NCBI GenBank assembly: GCA_016650355.1
Contig: JAENVX010000082.1
Coordinates: forward strand, 1-5,991
Direction of reading: 5' to 3'
DNA: 5,991 bases
Origin: Bacteroidia bacterium
GTDB taxonomy: Bacteria > Bacteroidota > Bacteroidia > Cytophagales > Cyclobacteriaceae
A model generated the notes under the pieces. That model was not told the origin of the DNA. It saw nothing but the letters and a program-made list of their open reading frames with translations, and did not search any database. Both the position numbers and the translations under genes were made by a program. Every line of letters starts with the position of its first letter. Position 1 is the stretch's first letter. Positions 1 to 5,990 of this stretch are shown here, piece after piece.

Positions 1-348
1 AAGATTTGTGTGCGGAAAAATTAAAGATGATTTTATTTCACACCCGGGGCCGATAGAATTATGTGACAATAGATAAACGCCTCCGCGCAGGTAGCAATTG
101 GCAGCTATGAAACAATTGGAACCAATTATAGCAGGCGCTTTTACGGTTATATTATTTTCAAGAATGGCACTTCTATGGATGGCAACACCATCCTTAATAC
201 TATAATCGAGTGAAAGGGATGATAGAATTTCAGCGATGACATCAGCTGCCCCGGATGTAATTTGCCATGGAGAATCGGATAACCGATTAGGAAAACAATC
301 TGCAAATAATTTTATATAGCGTGGCCAATCAAAATTATTATTATTCAT
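1..348 (-). CDS. Left-handed beta-helix (hexapeptide repeat) transferase-like protein, 5' part only
   Basis: I translated this gene by hand from an ATG at 348-346; the frame stays open for 116 codons to the left edge, so the C-terminus is missing. Residues 1-45 form a non-repetitive N-terminal part containing DSPWQI. From about residue 52 imperfect hexapeptide repeats begin (AILENN, ITVKAP, AIIGSN, CFIAAN, CYLRGG, NSIGPG, CEIKSS), with I/V/L at the regular positions expected of a left-handed beta-helix. This resembles LpxA-like transferases and the C-terminal helix of GlmU or glucose-1-phosphate thymidylyltransferase, but no nucleotidyltransferase domain precedes it. Bacteroidota have roughly 200-residue stand-alone proteins of this kind, often annotated as 'LpxA family transferase' with no proven substrate. 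The start lies one base after the argS stop, so translation is probably coupled to argS. Fold assignment is fairly secure; the reaction is unknown. Confidence 0.75.
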   Translation of the reverse strand, partial: MNNNNFDWPRYIKLFADCFPNRLSDSPWQITSGAADVIAEILSSLSLDYSIKDGVAIHRSAILENNITVKAPAIIGSNCFIAANCYLRGGVYLLSHNSIGPGCEIKSSLIFPHTNL

Positions 349-349
349 T

Positions 350-2137
350 TTACATTCGTTCAGGCACTTGAATCCCTAATAAATTCATCGACTTCTTAAT
401 CGTATCCGCCACAACCCTAGAAAAAGCAATTCTGAATTTTAGTTTGTCAGCATCACTTTCATTAAAAATAGGGATGGATTGATAAAACTGGTTGTACTCT
501 TTGGCTAGATCGTAGGCATAATTGGCTATCACTGCTGGGGAATATTCATTTGCAGCTTCCTGTATCTTGTTGGTATAACTGTTGATGAGGAACAACGCTT
601 CTCGCTCCGCGAGCTCAAGAGAAGTTACTTTTTGCAAATCCCCCTCCTCAACTAAAATCCCGAGTGAATCAGCTTTTCTTAAAATAGCTTTGATCCTCGC
701 GTGTGTGTATTGAATGAATGGTCCCGTGTGTCCCTGAAGCTGTATGGATTCGGCTGGGTCGAACATCATCCTTTTTTTGGGATCAACTTTTAATAAGAAA
801 AATTTAAGTGCTCCCAGTCCAACCATTTCAGAAAGATCTTTTATTTCCTCGTCAGACATGTCCTCAATCTTTCCCAACTCGCGCGTTTGCTTCTCTGCTT
901 CATTCACCATCTCCGCCATCAAGTCATCCGCATCCACCACAGTTCCTTCGCGTGATTTCATTTTACCGGTGGGTAAATCAACCATGCCATAAGACAAGTG
1001 ATAACATTCATTCGCCCAACTATATCCAAGCTTAGCTAAAATCAAAAACAATACTTTGAAATGATACTCCTGTTCATTCCCAACCGTATATACCTGTTTG
1101 TTGATATTGGGGAAATCACGAAAACGCAAGATAGCCGTACCAATATCCTGAGTCATGTATACAGAAGTTCCATCCGATCTCAACAACACTTTTTGATCAA
1201 GGCCATCACTTGTCAAATCCACCCAAACTGATCCATCTTCCTTTTTAATAAAAGCACCATTTTCAACTCCACGCAACACTTCTTCCTTCCCTAATAGATA
1301 AGTTTCGGATTCGTAATAGAGTTTTTCAAAATCAACACCCATGCGTTTGTATGTAGAACTGAATCCTTCATACACCCATCCGTTCATGGTTTTCCAAAGT
1401 TGGATGGTGTCAGCATCCTTGGCCTCCCACTTTAGTAGCATATCCACCGCGAGTTGCATAATGGGTGCTTGCTTTTCCGCATCCTTTTCAGCAACACCCT
1501 TAGTAATCAACTCTTTAATCTGGGATTTGAAAACCTTGTCAAACTCAACATAATATTTACCAACTAAGTGATCTCCTTTCACACCTGAACTAAGCGGAGT
1601 TTCACTATTCCCGAAGAGCTTCCATGCAGCCATCGACTTGCAAATGTGTATGCCCCGGTCATTGATGATCTGTACTTTGTGAACTTTATAACCATTGCCT
1701 TTATAAATTTCAGCCACACTAAACCCAAGGAAATTATTTCGAAGGTGACCCAGATGAAGTGGCTTATTTGTATTTGGTGAAGAATACTCCACCATGATCT
1801 CTTTGTCATCAGACGCTAATACTCCAAAATTTGGATTGCTATAAATAGAGCGAAATACTTCTACCCAAACTTGATCAGTTATTACCAGATTTAAAAAACC
1901 TTTTACAACATTGTAGGAGCCGACAATTCCAGAGTGAGTAAGTAAATACTCTCCAACCAACTTTGCGGTTTCTTCCGGTACCTTCTTTGAAACTTTTGCA
2001 ATCGGAAAACAAACCAATGTGTGCGATCCTTCAAACTCTTTGTTGGTAGGCTGAATCTGCAATTGCTCCACCGATTGATTAAATAGAGCAGCGAGTGCTT
2101 TATGTATTTCGGAGCGAAGGGATATGTCTAAATTCAT
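350..2137 (-). CDS. argS: Arginyl-tRNA synthetase (class I)
   Basis: This cytoplasmic enzyme charges tRNA-Arg with L-arginine using ATP. The 595-residue length is normal for bacterial ArgRS. Residues 1 to about 105 match the ArgRS-specific N-terminal additional domain. The catalytic Rossmann domain carries the HIGH signature as HLGH (128-131) within SSPNTNKPLHLGHLRNN. The second ATP-binding signature is KMKSREG (392-398), the degenerate KMSKS form seen in many ArgRS. The motif GPFIQYTHARI (472-482) opens the alpha-helical DALR anticodon-binding domain, and the protein ends in the family-typical LGIQVPERM. The ATG at 2137-2135 gives the full additional domain; no clear Shine-Dalgarno sequence precedes it. 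No frameshift or internal stop is seen. It lies 76 bp downstream of the deoxyhypusine-synthase-like gene and one base upstream of the beta-helix gene, all on the same strand, so cotranscription is likely. Confidence 0.98.
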   Translation of the reverse strand: MNLDISLRSEIHKALAALFNQSVEQLQIQPTNKEFEGSHTLVCFPIAKVSKKVPEETAKLVGEYLLTHSGIVGSYNVVKGFLNLVITDQVWVEVFRSIYSNPNFGVLASDDKEIMVEYSSPNTNKPLHLGHLRNNFLGFSVAEIYKGNGYKVHKVQIINDRGIHICKSMAAWKLFGNSETPLSSGVKGDHLVGKYYVEFDKVFKSQIKELITKGVAEKDAEKQAPIMQLAVDMLLKWEAKDADTIQLWKTMNGWVYEGFSSTYKRMGVDFEKLYYESETYLLGKEEVLRGVENGAFIKKEDGSVWVDLTSDGLDQKVLLRSDGTSVYMTQDIGTAILRFRDFPNINKQVYTVGNEQEYHFKVLFLILAKLGYSWANECYHLSYGMVDLPTGKMKSREGTVVDADDLMAEMVNEAEKQTRELGKIEDMSDEEIKDLSEMVGLGALKFFLLKVDPKKRMMFDPAESIQLQGHTGPFIQYTHARIKAILRKADSLGILVEEGDLQKVTSLELAEREALFLINSYTNKIQEAANEYSPAVIANYAYDLAKEYNQFYQSIPIFNESDADKLKFRIAFSRVVADTIKKSMNLLGIQVPERM

Positions 2138-2213
2138 TTGACTAGTTGTTTGTTGTTCGCTGTTCGTTGCTGGCCTAGCGATTAACTAATAACGAACGAC
2201 CATCAACTCAATA
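2138..2213. repeat. Short degenerate TGTTCG repeats with an inverted copy, between the DHS-like gene and argS
   Basis: This 76-bp gap contains two adjacent 7-bp units, TGTTCGC (2154-2160) and TGTTCGT (2161-2167), preceded by similar GTTTGTT units. GTTCGTT (2162-2168) has an exact reverse complement, AACGAAC (2191-2197), giving a possible 7-bp stem with a 22-nt loop in the leader of argS. No T-run follows on the minus strand, so it does not look like an intrinsic terminator. I found no convincing Bacteroidota promoter (TTG, then TAnnTTTG). Similar low-complexity GTTCGTT-type spacers occur between genes in many Bacteroidota genomes, so this may be such a spacer rather than a control site. Confidence 0.4.
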
Positions 2214-3191
2214 CTACATATCTAAAATGTAAGCAAACATCAAAGGAGCTACGATGGTCGCATCGCTCTCAATAATAAACTTAGGTGTATCAACATTCAG
2301 TTTTCCCCAAGTAATTTTTTCGTTTGGTACCGCACCTGAATATGAACCATAACTAGTAGTAGAGTCACTGATTTGACAAAAATAACTCCAGTATGGAATG
2401 CTGTCACGCTCCAAATCCTGATGTAGCATGGGCACTACGCAAATCGGAAAATCGCCTGCAATACCCCCACCGATTTGAAAAAAACCAATCCCATCTTTGC
2501 CGGAATTTTGTGTGTACCAATCCGCAAGCCATACCATATACTCAATACCGGATTTCATGGTGCTTGCCTTGAGTTCGCCCGTAACACAATAGGAAGCAAA
2601 AATATTTCCCATAGTAGAATCTTCCCATCCCGGAACCACCATTGGCATGTTGCGTTCTGCGGCAGCAATCATCCACGAATTTTTTGGATCAATCTCATAG
2701 TATTGTTTCAGGTCACCAGTCTTCAACATGCGGAACATGAATTCATGAGGAAATAACCGCTCACCCTTTTCTTCTGCATCTTTCCAGACCTTGAATAAAT
2801 GCTTTTGTAATCTTCTGAATGCTTCTTCCTCAGGAATACAAGTGTCGGTTACACGATTCAAATGGTTTTGCAGTAAATCCCATTCTTGTTCGGGTGTAAG
2901 GTCGCGGTAGTTGGGAATGCGTCTGTAATGCGTATGGGCTACCAGGTTCATTATATCTTCCTCCAGATTTGCGCCAGTGCACGAAATAATATGCACTTTA
3001 TCCTGACGGATCATCTCTGCAAAACTAATCCCTAGTTCAGCCGTACTCATCGCGCCAGCCAAGGTCACCATCATTTTTTTGCCATCCGATATATGCTTTT
3101 TATAAGCTTTTGCTGCATCTACCAACGCTGCGGAATTAAAGTGCAAATAATTCTTCTCAATGAATTCAGAAATGGGTCTGTTTTGCTTCAT
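2214..3191 (-). CDS. Deoxyhypusine-synthase-like protein (NAD-dependent aminobutyl transferase family)
   Basis: The 325 residues match the deoxyhypusine synthase family, whose eukaryotic members use NAD to move the aminobutyl group of spermidine onto a lysine of eIF5A. Homospermidine synthase of plants arose from the same family. Visible landmarks are TGANLEED (72-79, human TAGGVEED, NAD site), EDSTMGN (190-196, human TDGSLGD), GGGI (241-244), YSGAVPNEKITWGKL (284-298, human SGARPDEAVSWGKI) and SDA near the C-terminus (309-311, human ADA). Lys297 aligns with human catalytic Lys329, Trp295 with Trp327 and Glu291 with Glu323. Asp316, Asp313 and Asp243 of the human enzyme are replaced by Tyr284, Tyr281 and Asn196, and His288 falls on Asp247. 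Bacteria have no eIF5A, so the acceptor must differ; a polyamine product such as homospermidine or modification of another protein are both possible. The ATG at 3191-3189 follows an A-rich leader. The arginase gene ends 107 bp upstream and argS starts 76 bp downstream. The family is certain, the substrate is not. Confidence 0.93.
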   Translation of the reverse strand: MKQNRPISEFIEKNYLHFNSAALVDAAKAYKKHISDGKKMMVTLAGAMSTAELGISFAEMIRQDKVHIISCTGANLEEDIMNLVAHTHYRRIPNYRDLTPEQEWDLLQNHLNRVTDTCIPEEEAFRRLQKHLFKVWKDAEEKGERLFPHEFMFRMLKTGDLKQYYEIDPKNSWMIAAAERNMPMVVPGWEDSTMGNIFASYCVTGELKASTMKSGIEYMVWLADWYTQNSGKDGIGFFQIGGGIAGDFPICVVPMLHQDLERDSIPYWSYFCQISDSTTSYGSYSGAVPNEKITWGKLNVDTPKFIIESDATIVAPLMFAYILDM

Positions 3192-3298
3192 AGTTTTTTC
3201 TATTCTATTTCAGGGGCGAAAATAAGAAAAGTTTCAGGTATTAAGGTGAAGTGTTACGAGCTTGCTTTGAACCTGAAACCAGAGATGCATGAATGACA
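3192..3298. promoter_or_regulatory. Leader of the DHS-like gene with three TTTCAGG-type boxes
   Basis: The gap between the ureohydrolase stop and the DHS-like start contains TTTCAGG at 3208-3214 and again at 3232-3238, with the reverse complement CCTGAAA at 3272-3278. The two outer boxes of the larger repeat form the 9-bp inverted repeat described separately. The box nearest the gene ends about 17 bp from the start codon. The arrangement could be operator half-sites or just the arms of a hairpin plus a chance copy. On the minus strand TATTTTCG (3224 to 3217) is one base away from the Bacteroidota -7 consensus TAnnTTTG, but no suitable -33 TTG lies upstream, so a promoter is not claimed. Confidence 0.3.
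3217..3279 (-). terminator. Possible intrinsic terminator or attenuator after the ureohydrolase gene
   Basis: On the minus strand, GTTTCAGGT (3279 to 3271) and ACCTGAAAC (3239 to 3231) are perfect 9-bp complements, immediately followed by the T-rich run TTTTCTTATTTT. The element begins about 20 bp after the ureohydrolase stop codon. Stem plus T-rich tail is the layout of a Rho-independent terminator, but the 31-nt loop is long and the stem is only four GC pairs in nine, so termination would probably be partial. It could therefore reduce, rather than block, read-through into the DHS-like gene. Confidence 0.4.
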
Positions 3299-4261
3299 TC
3301 AATTAGCCATCACTGATCGATTGACAATTGATTTAGCTGCGCCTTCCATAATCTCAAATGCACTTTCTGCCATTCTGTTCTCGGTGTCGAGTGTGGGATT
3401 CACCTCAACGATTTCCCATGCACATACTTTTGGGTCTTTACATAATTCTAAATTCAGCAATTTTGCCTCCTCAATTGTAAGGCCATTTGGTACGGGTGTT
3501 CCAGTGCCGGTAGAAAACCGACTGTCAATGCTATCCACATCAAAGGAAACATAAATCAAATCGCAATGATCCAGCATTTTCAGGGCTTTTTGCGCCATCA
3601 ATACTGCGCCAGCTTTTCTTACATCCTCAACGTCAATAAAGTTTATGTTATACTTATTAAGAAGATAGTTTTCTGGCTTCTCAATATCCCGGACAGCGAT
3701 ATAGACAATGTCTTCCGTGTTAATCTTGGGTCCTGGTGTGCCCACATTCTTAATTTGTTCCCAATAGTCCAATGTTTCACCTCGTGGATCGTTGACTTTG
3801 CACTCGAAATTATCAAAGCCGCATGCCATTGCGATTGACATGCCGTGCATGTTGCCGGAAGGAGTTGTGAAGGGAGTATGGATATCTGCGTGGGCATCAA
3901 TCCAAATCACACCTAAGCGCTTTTTGGGGTACGCCTTTTTTATACCAGCTATAGTTCCATAAGCAGTGGAATGATCACCTGCCATGATCATGGGAAAAAA
4001 ATCGTCAAATATTTGTTCGTAAACCTCCAGGCAAACTCGTTCTTCCATGATCAACACGCCATCAATAAATTTTGCGTGGGCATGCTCAGCACCATCAAAA
4101 AGAAGCTCGTTTACATTTTCAACTTCAATTGAATCGTATCTTCTGAACAAGTCTGACTTTAAATCCAGACTTGCTATTTTTATGGCTTCCACGCCCAAAC
4201 TTGCACCTCTGGTGCCGGCACCGATTTCTGACTTTACCTCAATGATTTTTATCTCTTTCAC
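3299..4261 (-). CDS. Arginase-type ureohydrolase (arginase; agmatinase less likely)
   Basis: This is a 320-residue dinuclear manganese ureohydrolase, releasing urea from a guanidino substrate. All metal-site motifs are present: GDHS (95-98, His97), DAHAD (122-126, Asp122, His124, Asp126) and SFDVDSID (239-246, Asp241, Asp243). Other features favour arginase over agmatinase: TTPSGNMHG (132-140) matches the human TTTSGNLHG substrate loop including the catalytic-shuttle histidine (His139, human His141). Further matches are VRDIEKPE (190-197), GTGTPVPNGLT (252-262) and EVNPTLD (286-292, Glu286 for human Glu277). Human Asn130, which touches the substrate carboxylate, is His128 here. The start codon is GTG (4261-4259). 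The frame is open upstream to a stop at about 4316 but offers no ATG, and the GTG gives the expected short lead into the first beta strand. Arginase would make ornithine and urea; beside speA an agmatine-to-putrescine role must also be considered. Confidence 0.92.
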   Translation of the reverse strand: MKEIKIIEVKSEIGAGTRGASLGVEAIKIASLDLKSDLFRRYDSIEVENVNELLFDGAEHAHAKFIDGVLIMEERVCLEVYEQIFDDFFPMIMAGDHSTAYGTIAGIKKAYPKKRLGVIWIDAHADIHTPFTTPSGNMHGMSIAMACGFDNFECKVNDPRGETLDYWEQIKNVGTPGPKINTEDIVYIAVRDIEKPENYLLNKYNINFIDVEDVRKAGAVLMAQKALKMLDHCDLIYVSFDVDSIDSRFSTGTGTPVPNGLTIEEAKLLNLELCKDPKVCAWEIVEVNPTLDTENRMAESAFEIMEGAAKSIVNRSVMAN

Positions 4262-4547
4262 AAAATCTAAACTTAAAGTTGCTTTGACAAATGGCTGATT
4301 GTTGTTACGGTGCCTTTAAATAAGGCTGTTTACCAACTTATTCAGTAGTCGGGTAAAACGTGCGACCTAGTGGGCAACGGCACGAAAATCAAGCTGGAGG
4401 GGCGCTTAGCCATGTCTTTCAGATGAATTGCAAAGATGGCAAATTTATACCAATATTGCACCTCAAATTTTGGTTGAAAGTTAGTCGCTGATCGTTAATA
4501 CAATCGGATGAAACCTAACAATCATAACCGATAACAAACCACAAAGA
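4262..4547. other. Divergent intergenic region between the ureohydrolase gene and speA
   Basis: This 286-bp region must hold the 5' signals of both divergent transcripts. No ORF longer than 23 codons with an ATG start was recognised. On the minus strand TAAATTTG (4447 to 4440) fits the Bacteroidota -7 consensus TAnnTTTG, with a TTTG at 4467-4464, but the 16-bp spacing is shorter than the usual 19-21 bp; if used, the ureohydrolase mRNA would have a leader of about 170 nt. No plus-strand element of comparable quality was found for speA. The segment 4345-4415 is richer in GC than its surroundings. Short inverted repeats are GCCTT/AAGGC (4312-4316, 4322-4326), TTTACC/GGTAAA (4329-4334, 4352-4357) and GTCG/CGAC (4348-4351, 4363-4366). 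The last 60 bp before speA are A-rich, as in a Bacteroidota translation leader. Confidence 0.6.
4342..4413 (-). other. Candidate 23-codon small ORF inside the divergent region
   Basis: An ATG at 4413-4411 opens a frame of 23 codons ending in TGA at 4344-4342. The peptide begins MAKRPSSLIF and ends RSHVLPDY. It coincides with the GC-richer part of the intergenic region. There is no Shine-Dalgarno sequence, although many Bacteroidota genes lack one. It could be a leader peptide upstream of the ureohydrolase gene, a fragment of a dispersed repeat or degraded gene, or chance. I do not recognise it and consider a functional peptide unproven. Confidence 0.15.
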
Positions 4548-5990
4548 ATGAAGAGTTACCGCGAGCTAATAGAACAGACTTTTGAATTCCCTCAGAAAGA
4601 GTTTAAAGTCCGCGACCACGAATTACTGTTCAATGATGTTCCCTTGGTGGATATTATTAAACAATATGGAACTCCACTCAAGATTACCTACCTCCCGAAG
4701 ATCAGTGAAAACATTAGGTTCGCCCAGGCTACATTCAATAACGCCATGGAGCGATTTAAATACAATGGCACTTACACGTATTGCTATTGCACCAAATCAT
4801 CGCATTATGACTTTGTGTTGGAAGAAGCATTAAAGAATAATATTCATATCGAAACTTCTTCGGCATTTGATATTCCTATTGTCCGTACGCTTTATGGACG
4901 GGGAAAAATAAGTAAGGAGACATTCATTCTCTGTAATGGCTTTAAAATGCCAAAGTACAGGGAGTATATTACCGATCTGCTCAATGATGGGTTCAATTGT
5001 TTGCCCATTCTGGATAACCTGAGTGAAATTGATACCTACGAAAAAAATGTAAACAAGCCTTATCAGGTTGGTATTCGCGTGGCCGCTGACGAAGAACCTA
5101 AATTTGAATTTTATACGTCACGCTTAGGCATTCGATACAACGACATCAATACGTTATACAAAGAAAAAATTGCACCAAGCAGCAAAGCCTCTCTAAAGCT
5201 TTTACACTTTTTTATCAATACAGGAATTAAAGATACGGCATACTATTGGAGTGAGTTGAGCCGCTTTATTTTCAAGTATTGTGAAATGAGAAAAATCTGC
5301 GACACACTTGATTCAATTGATATCGGTGGTGGATTTCCTGTGAAAACCTCTCTTACATTCCATTACGACTATAAATACATGATCGAACAGATTGTGGAAA
5401 ATATTAAATGGATTTGTGAAAAGAACAATGTTCCGGTTCCGCACATTTTTACTGAATTCGGGAGTTTTACGGTGGCGGAAAGCGGAGCAGTTTTGTATTC
5501 GCTGGTTGACCAGAAACTGCAAAATGATAAGGAGCTTTGGTATATGATTGATGGCTCCTTCATCACGCATTTGCCAGATGTTTGGGGGATGAACCAGAAA
5601 TATATTTTGATGGCCGTCAATAAGTGGGATGACCCCTATCACAAAGTAAATATTGGAGGACTAACCTGCGATAGCCAGGATTACTATAACTCTGAAGCGC
5701 ACACGGGCGAGGTTTTCTTACCGATGATTACAGATGAAGAACCATTGTATATCGGATTCTTTCATACAGGCGCCTATCAAGAAGCACTTGGTGGATACGG
5801 AGGCATACAACATTGTCTAATCCCGGCTCCCAAACATGTATTAATTGATCGAAATGAAGATGGAGAAATCTCAACAGAACTTTTTGCCAGTGAACAGACG
5901 AGCGAGAGTATGATGAAAATACTTGGATACGAAGAAGCGCAAGCCCCTAAGAGACAAAAGCCTACCAAATTAAAGGTAAGGAGTGTGTAG
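4548..5990 (+). CDS. speA: Arginine decarboxylase, PLP fold type III (Bacteroidota form)
   Basis: The enzyme removes CO2 from L-arginine to give agmatine, the first step of the arginine route to putrescine. The 480 residues follow the alanine-racemase-like Orn/DAP/Arg decarboxylase fold: an N-terminal TIM barrel with the PLP lysine in YCYCTKSSH (Lys83), ETSSAFD (102-108), HFFINTG (220-226), GGGFP (260-264, PLP phosphate loop) and TEFGSF (302-307, in the place of the usual EPGR). The C-terminal beta domain has TCDSQD (373-378) with Cys374, the residue contributed across the dimer. The overall sequence is very like the short, about 465-residue arginine decarboxylases of Bacteroidota, not the long E. 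coli SpeA. The final 19 residues after KILGY (457-461) are an extra basic tail rich in Lys and Arg. The ATG at 4548 follows an A-rich leader. The gene is complete, with stop TAG one base before the window end. It is divergent from the ureohydrolase gene. Substrate is inferred from family resemblance; the fold is certain. Confidence 0.92.
   Translation: MKSYRELIEQTFEFPQKEFKVRDHELLFNDVPLVDIIKQYGTPLKITYLPKISENIRFAQATFNNAMERFKYNGTYTYCYCTKSSHYDFVLEEALKNNIHIETSSAFDIPIVRTLYGRGKISKETFILCNGFKMPKYREYITDLLNDGFNCLPILDNLSEIDTYEKNVNKPYQVGIRVAADEEPKFEFYTSRLGIRYNDINTLYKEKIAPSSKASLKLLHFFINTGIKDTAYYWSELSRFIFKYCEMRKICDTLDSIDIGGGFPVKTSLTFHYDYKYMIEQIVENIKWICEKNNVPVPHIFTEFGSFTVAESGAVLYSLVDQKLQNDKELWYMIDGSFITHLPDVWGMNQKYILMAVNKWDDPYHKVNIGGLTCDSQDYYNSEAHTGEVFLPMITDEEPLYIGFFHTGAYQEALGGYGGIQHCLIPAPKHVLIDRNEDGEISTELFASEQTSESMMKILGYEEAQAPKRQKPTKLKVRSV

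Noticed and set aside
392..414. Possible damage of argS at its degenerate second signature or at its end
   Set aside because: KMKSREG is a normal variant of KMSKS in arginyl-tRNA synthetases, and the C-terminus ends in the family-typical LGIQVPERM, so the gene appears intact.
744..1553. Several plus-strand open frames of 70-82 codons (744-992, 808-1035, 1341-1553)
   Set aside because: They lie entirely antisense to the well-supported argS coding sequence, and their translations are low-complexity Ser/Pro-rich strings with no recognisable domain.
2475..2756. Plus-strand 93-codon open frame
   Set aside because: It is antisense to the DHS-like gene, whose motifs span the same bases; no domain is visible in it.
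3093..3296. Plus-strand 67-codon open frame covering the gap before the DHS-like gene
   Set aside because: Half of it is antisense to the DHS-like gene and the rest is explained by the inverted repeat and AT-rich leader; no start signal or domain.
3321..4298. Open frames on both strands inside the ureohydrolase region (3321-3554, 3566-3838, 3643-3900, 4047-4298)
   Set aside because: All are alternative-frame shadows of a 320-residue enzyme with complete metal-binding motifs.
4284..4311. TTGACA at 4284-4289 as a sigma-70 -35 box for speA
   Set aside because: The sequence 16 bp further on, TACGGT, is a poor -10, Bacteroidota use a different promoter consensus, and it would leave an implausibly long leader of over 220 nt.
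4582..5968. Alternative-frame open frames inside speA on both strands (4582-4833, 5313-5642, 5369-5620, 5777-5968)
   Set aside because: They overlap the complete decarboxylase gene and carry no motif of their own.
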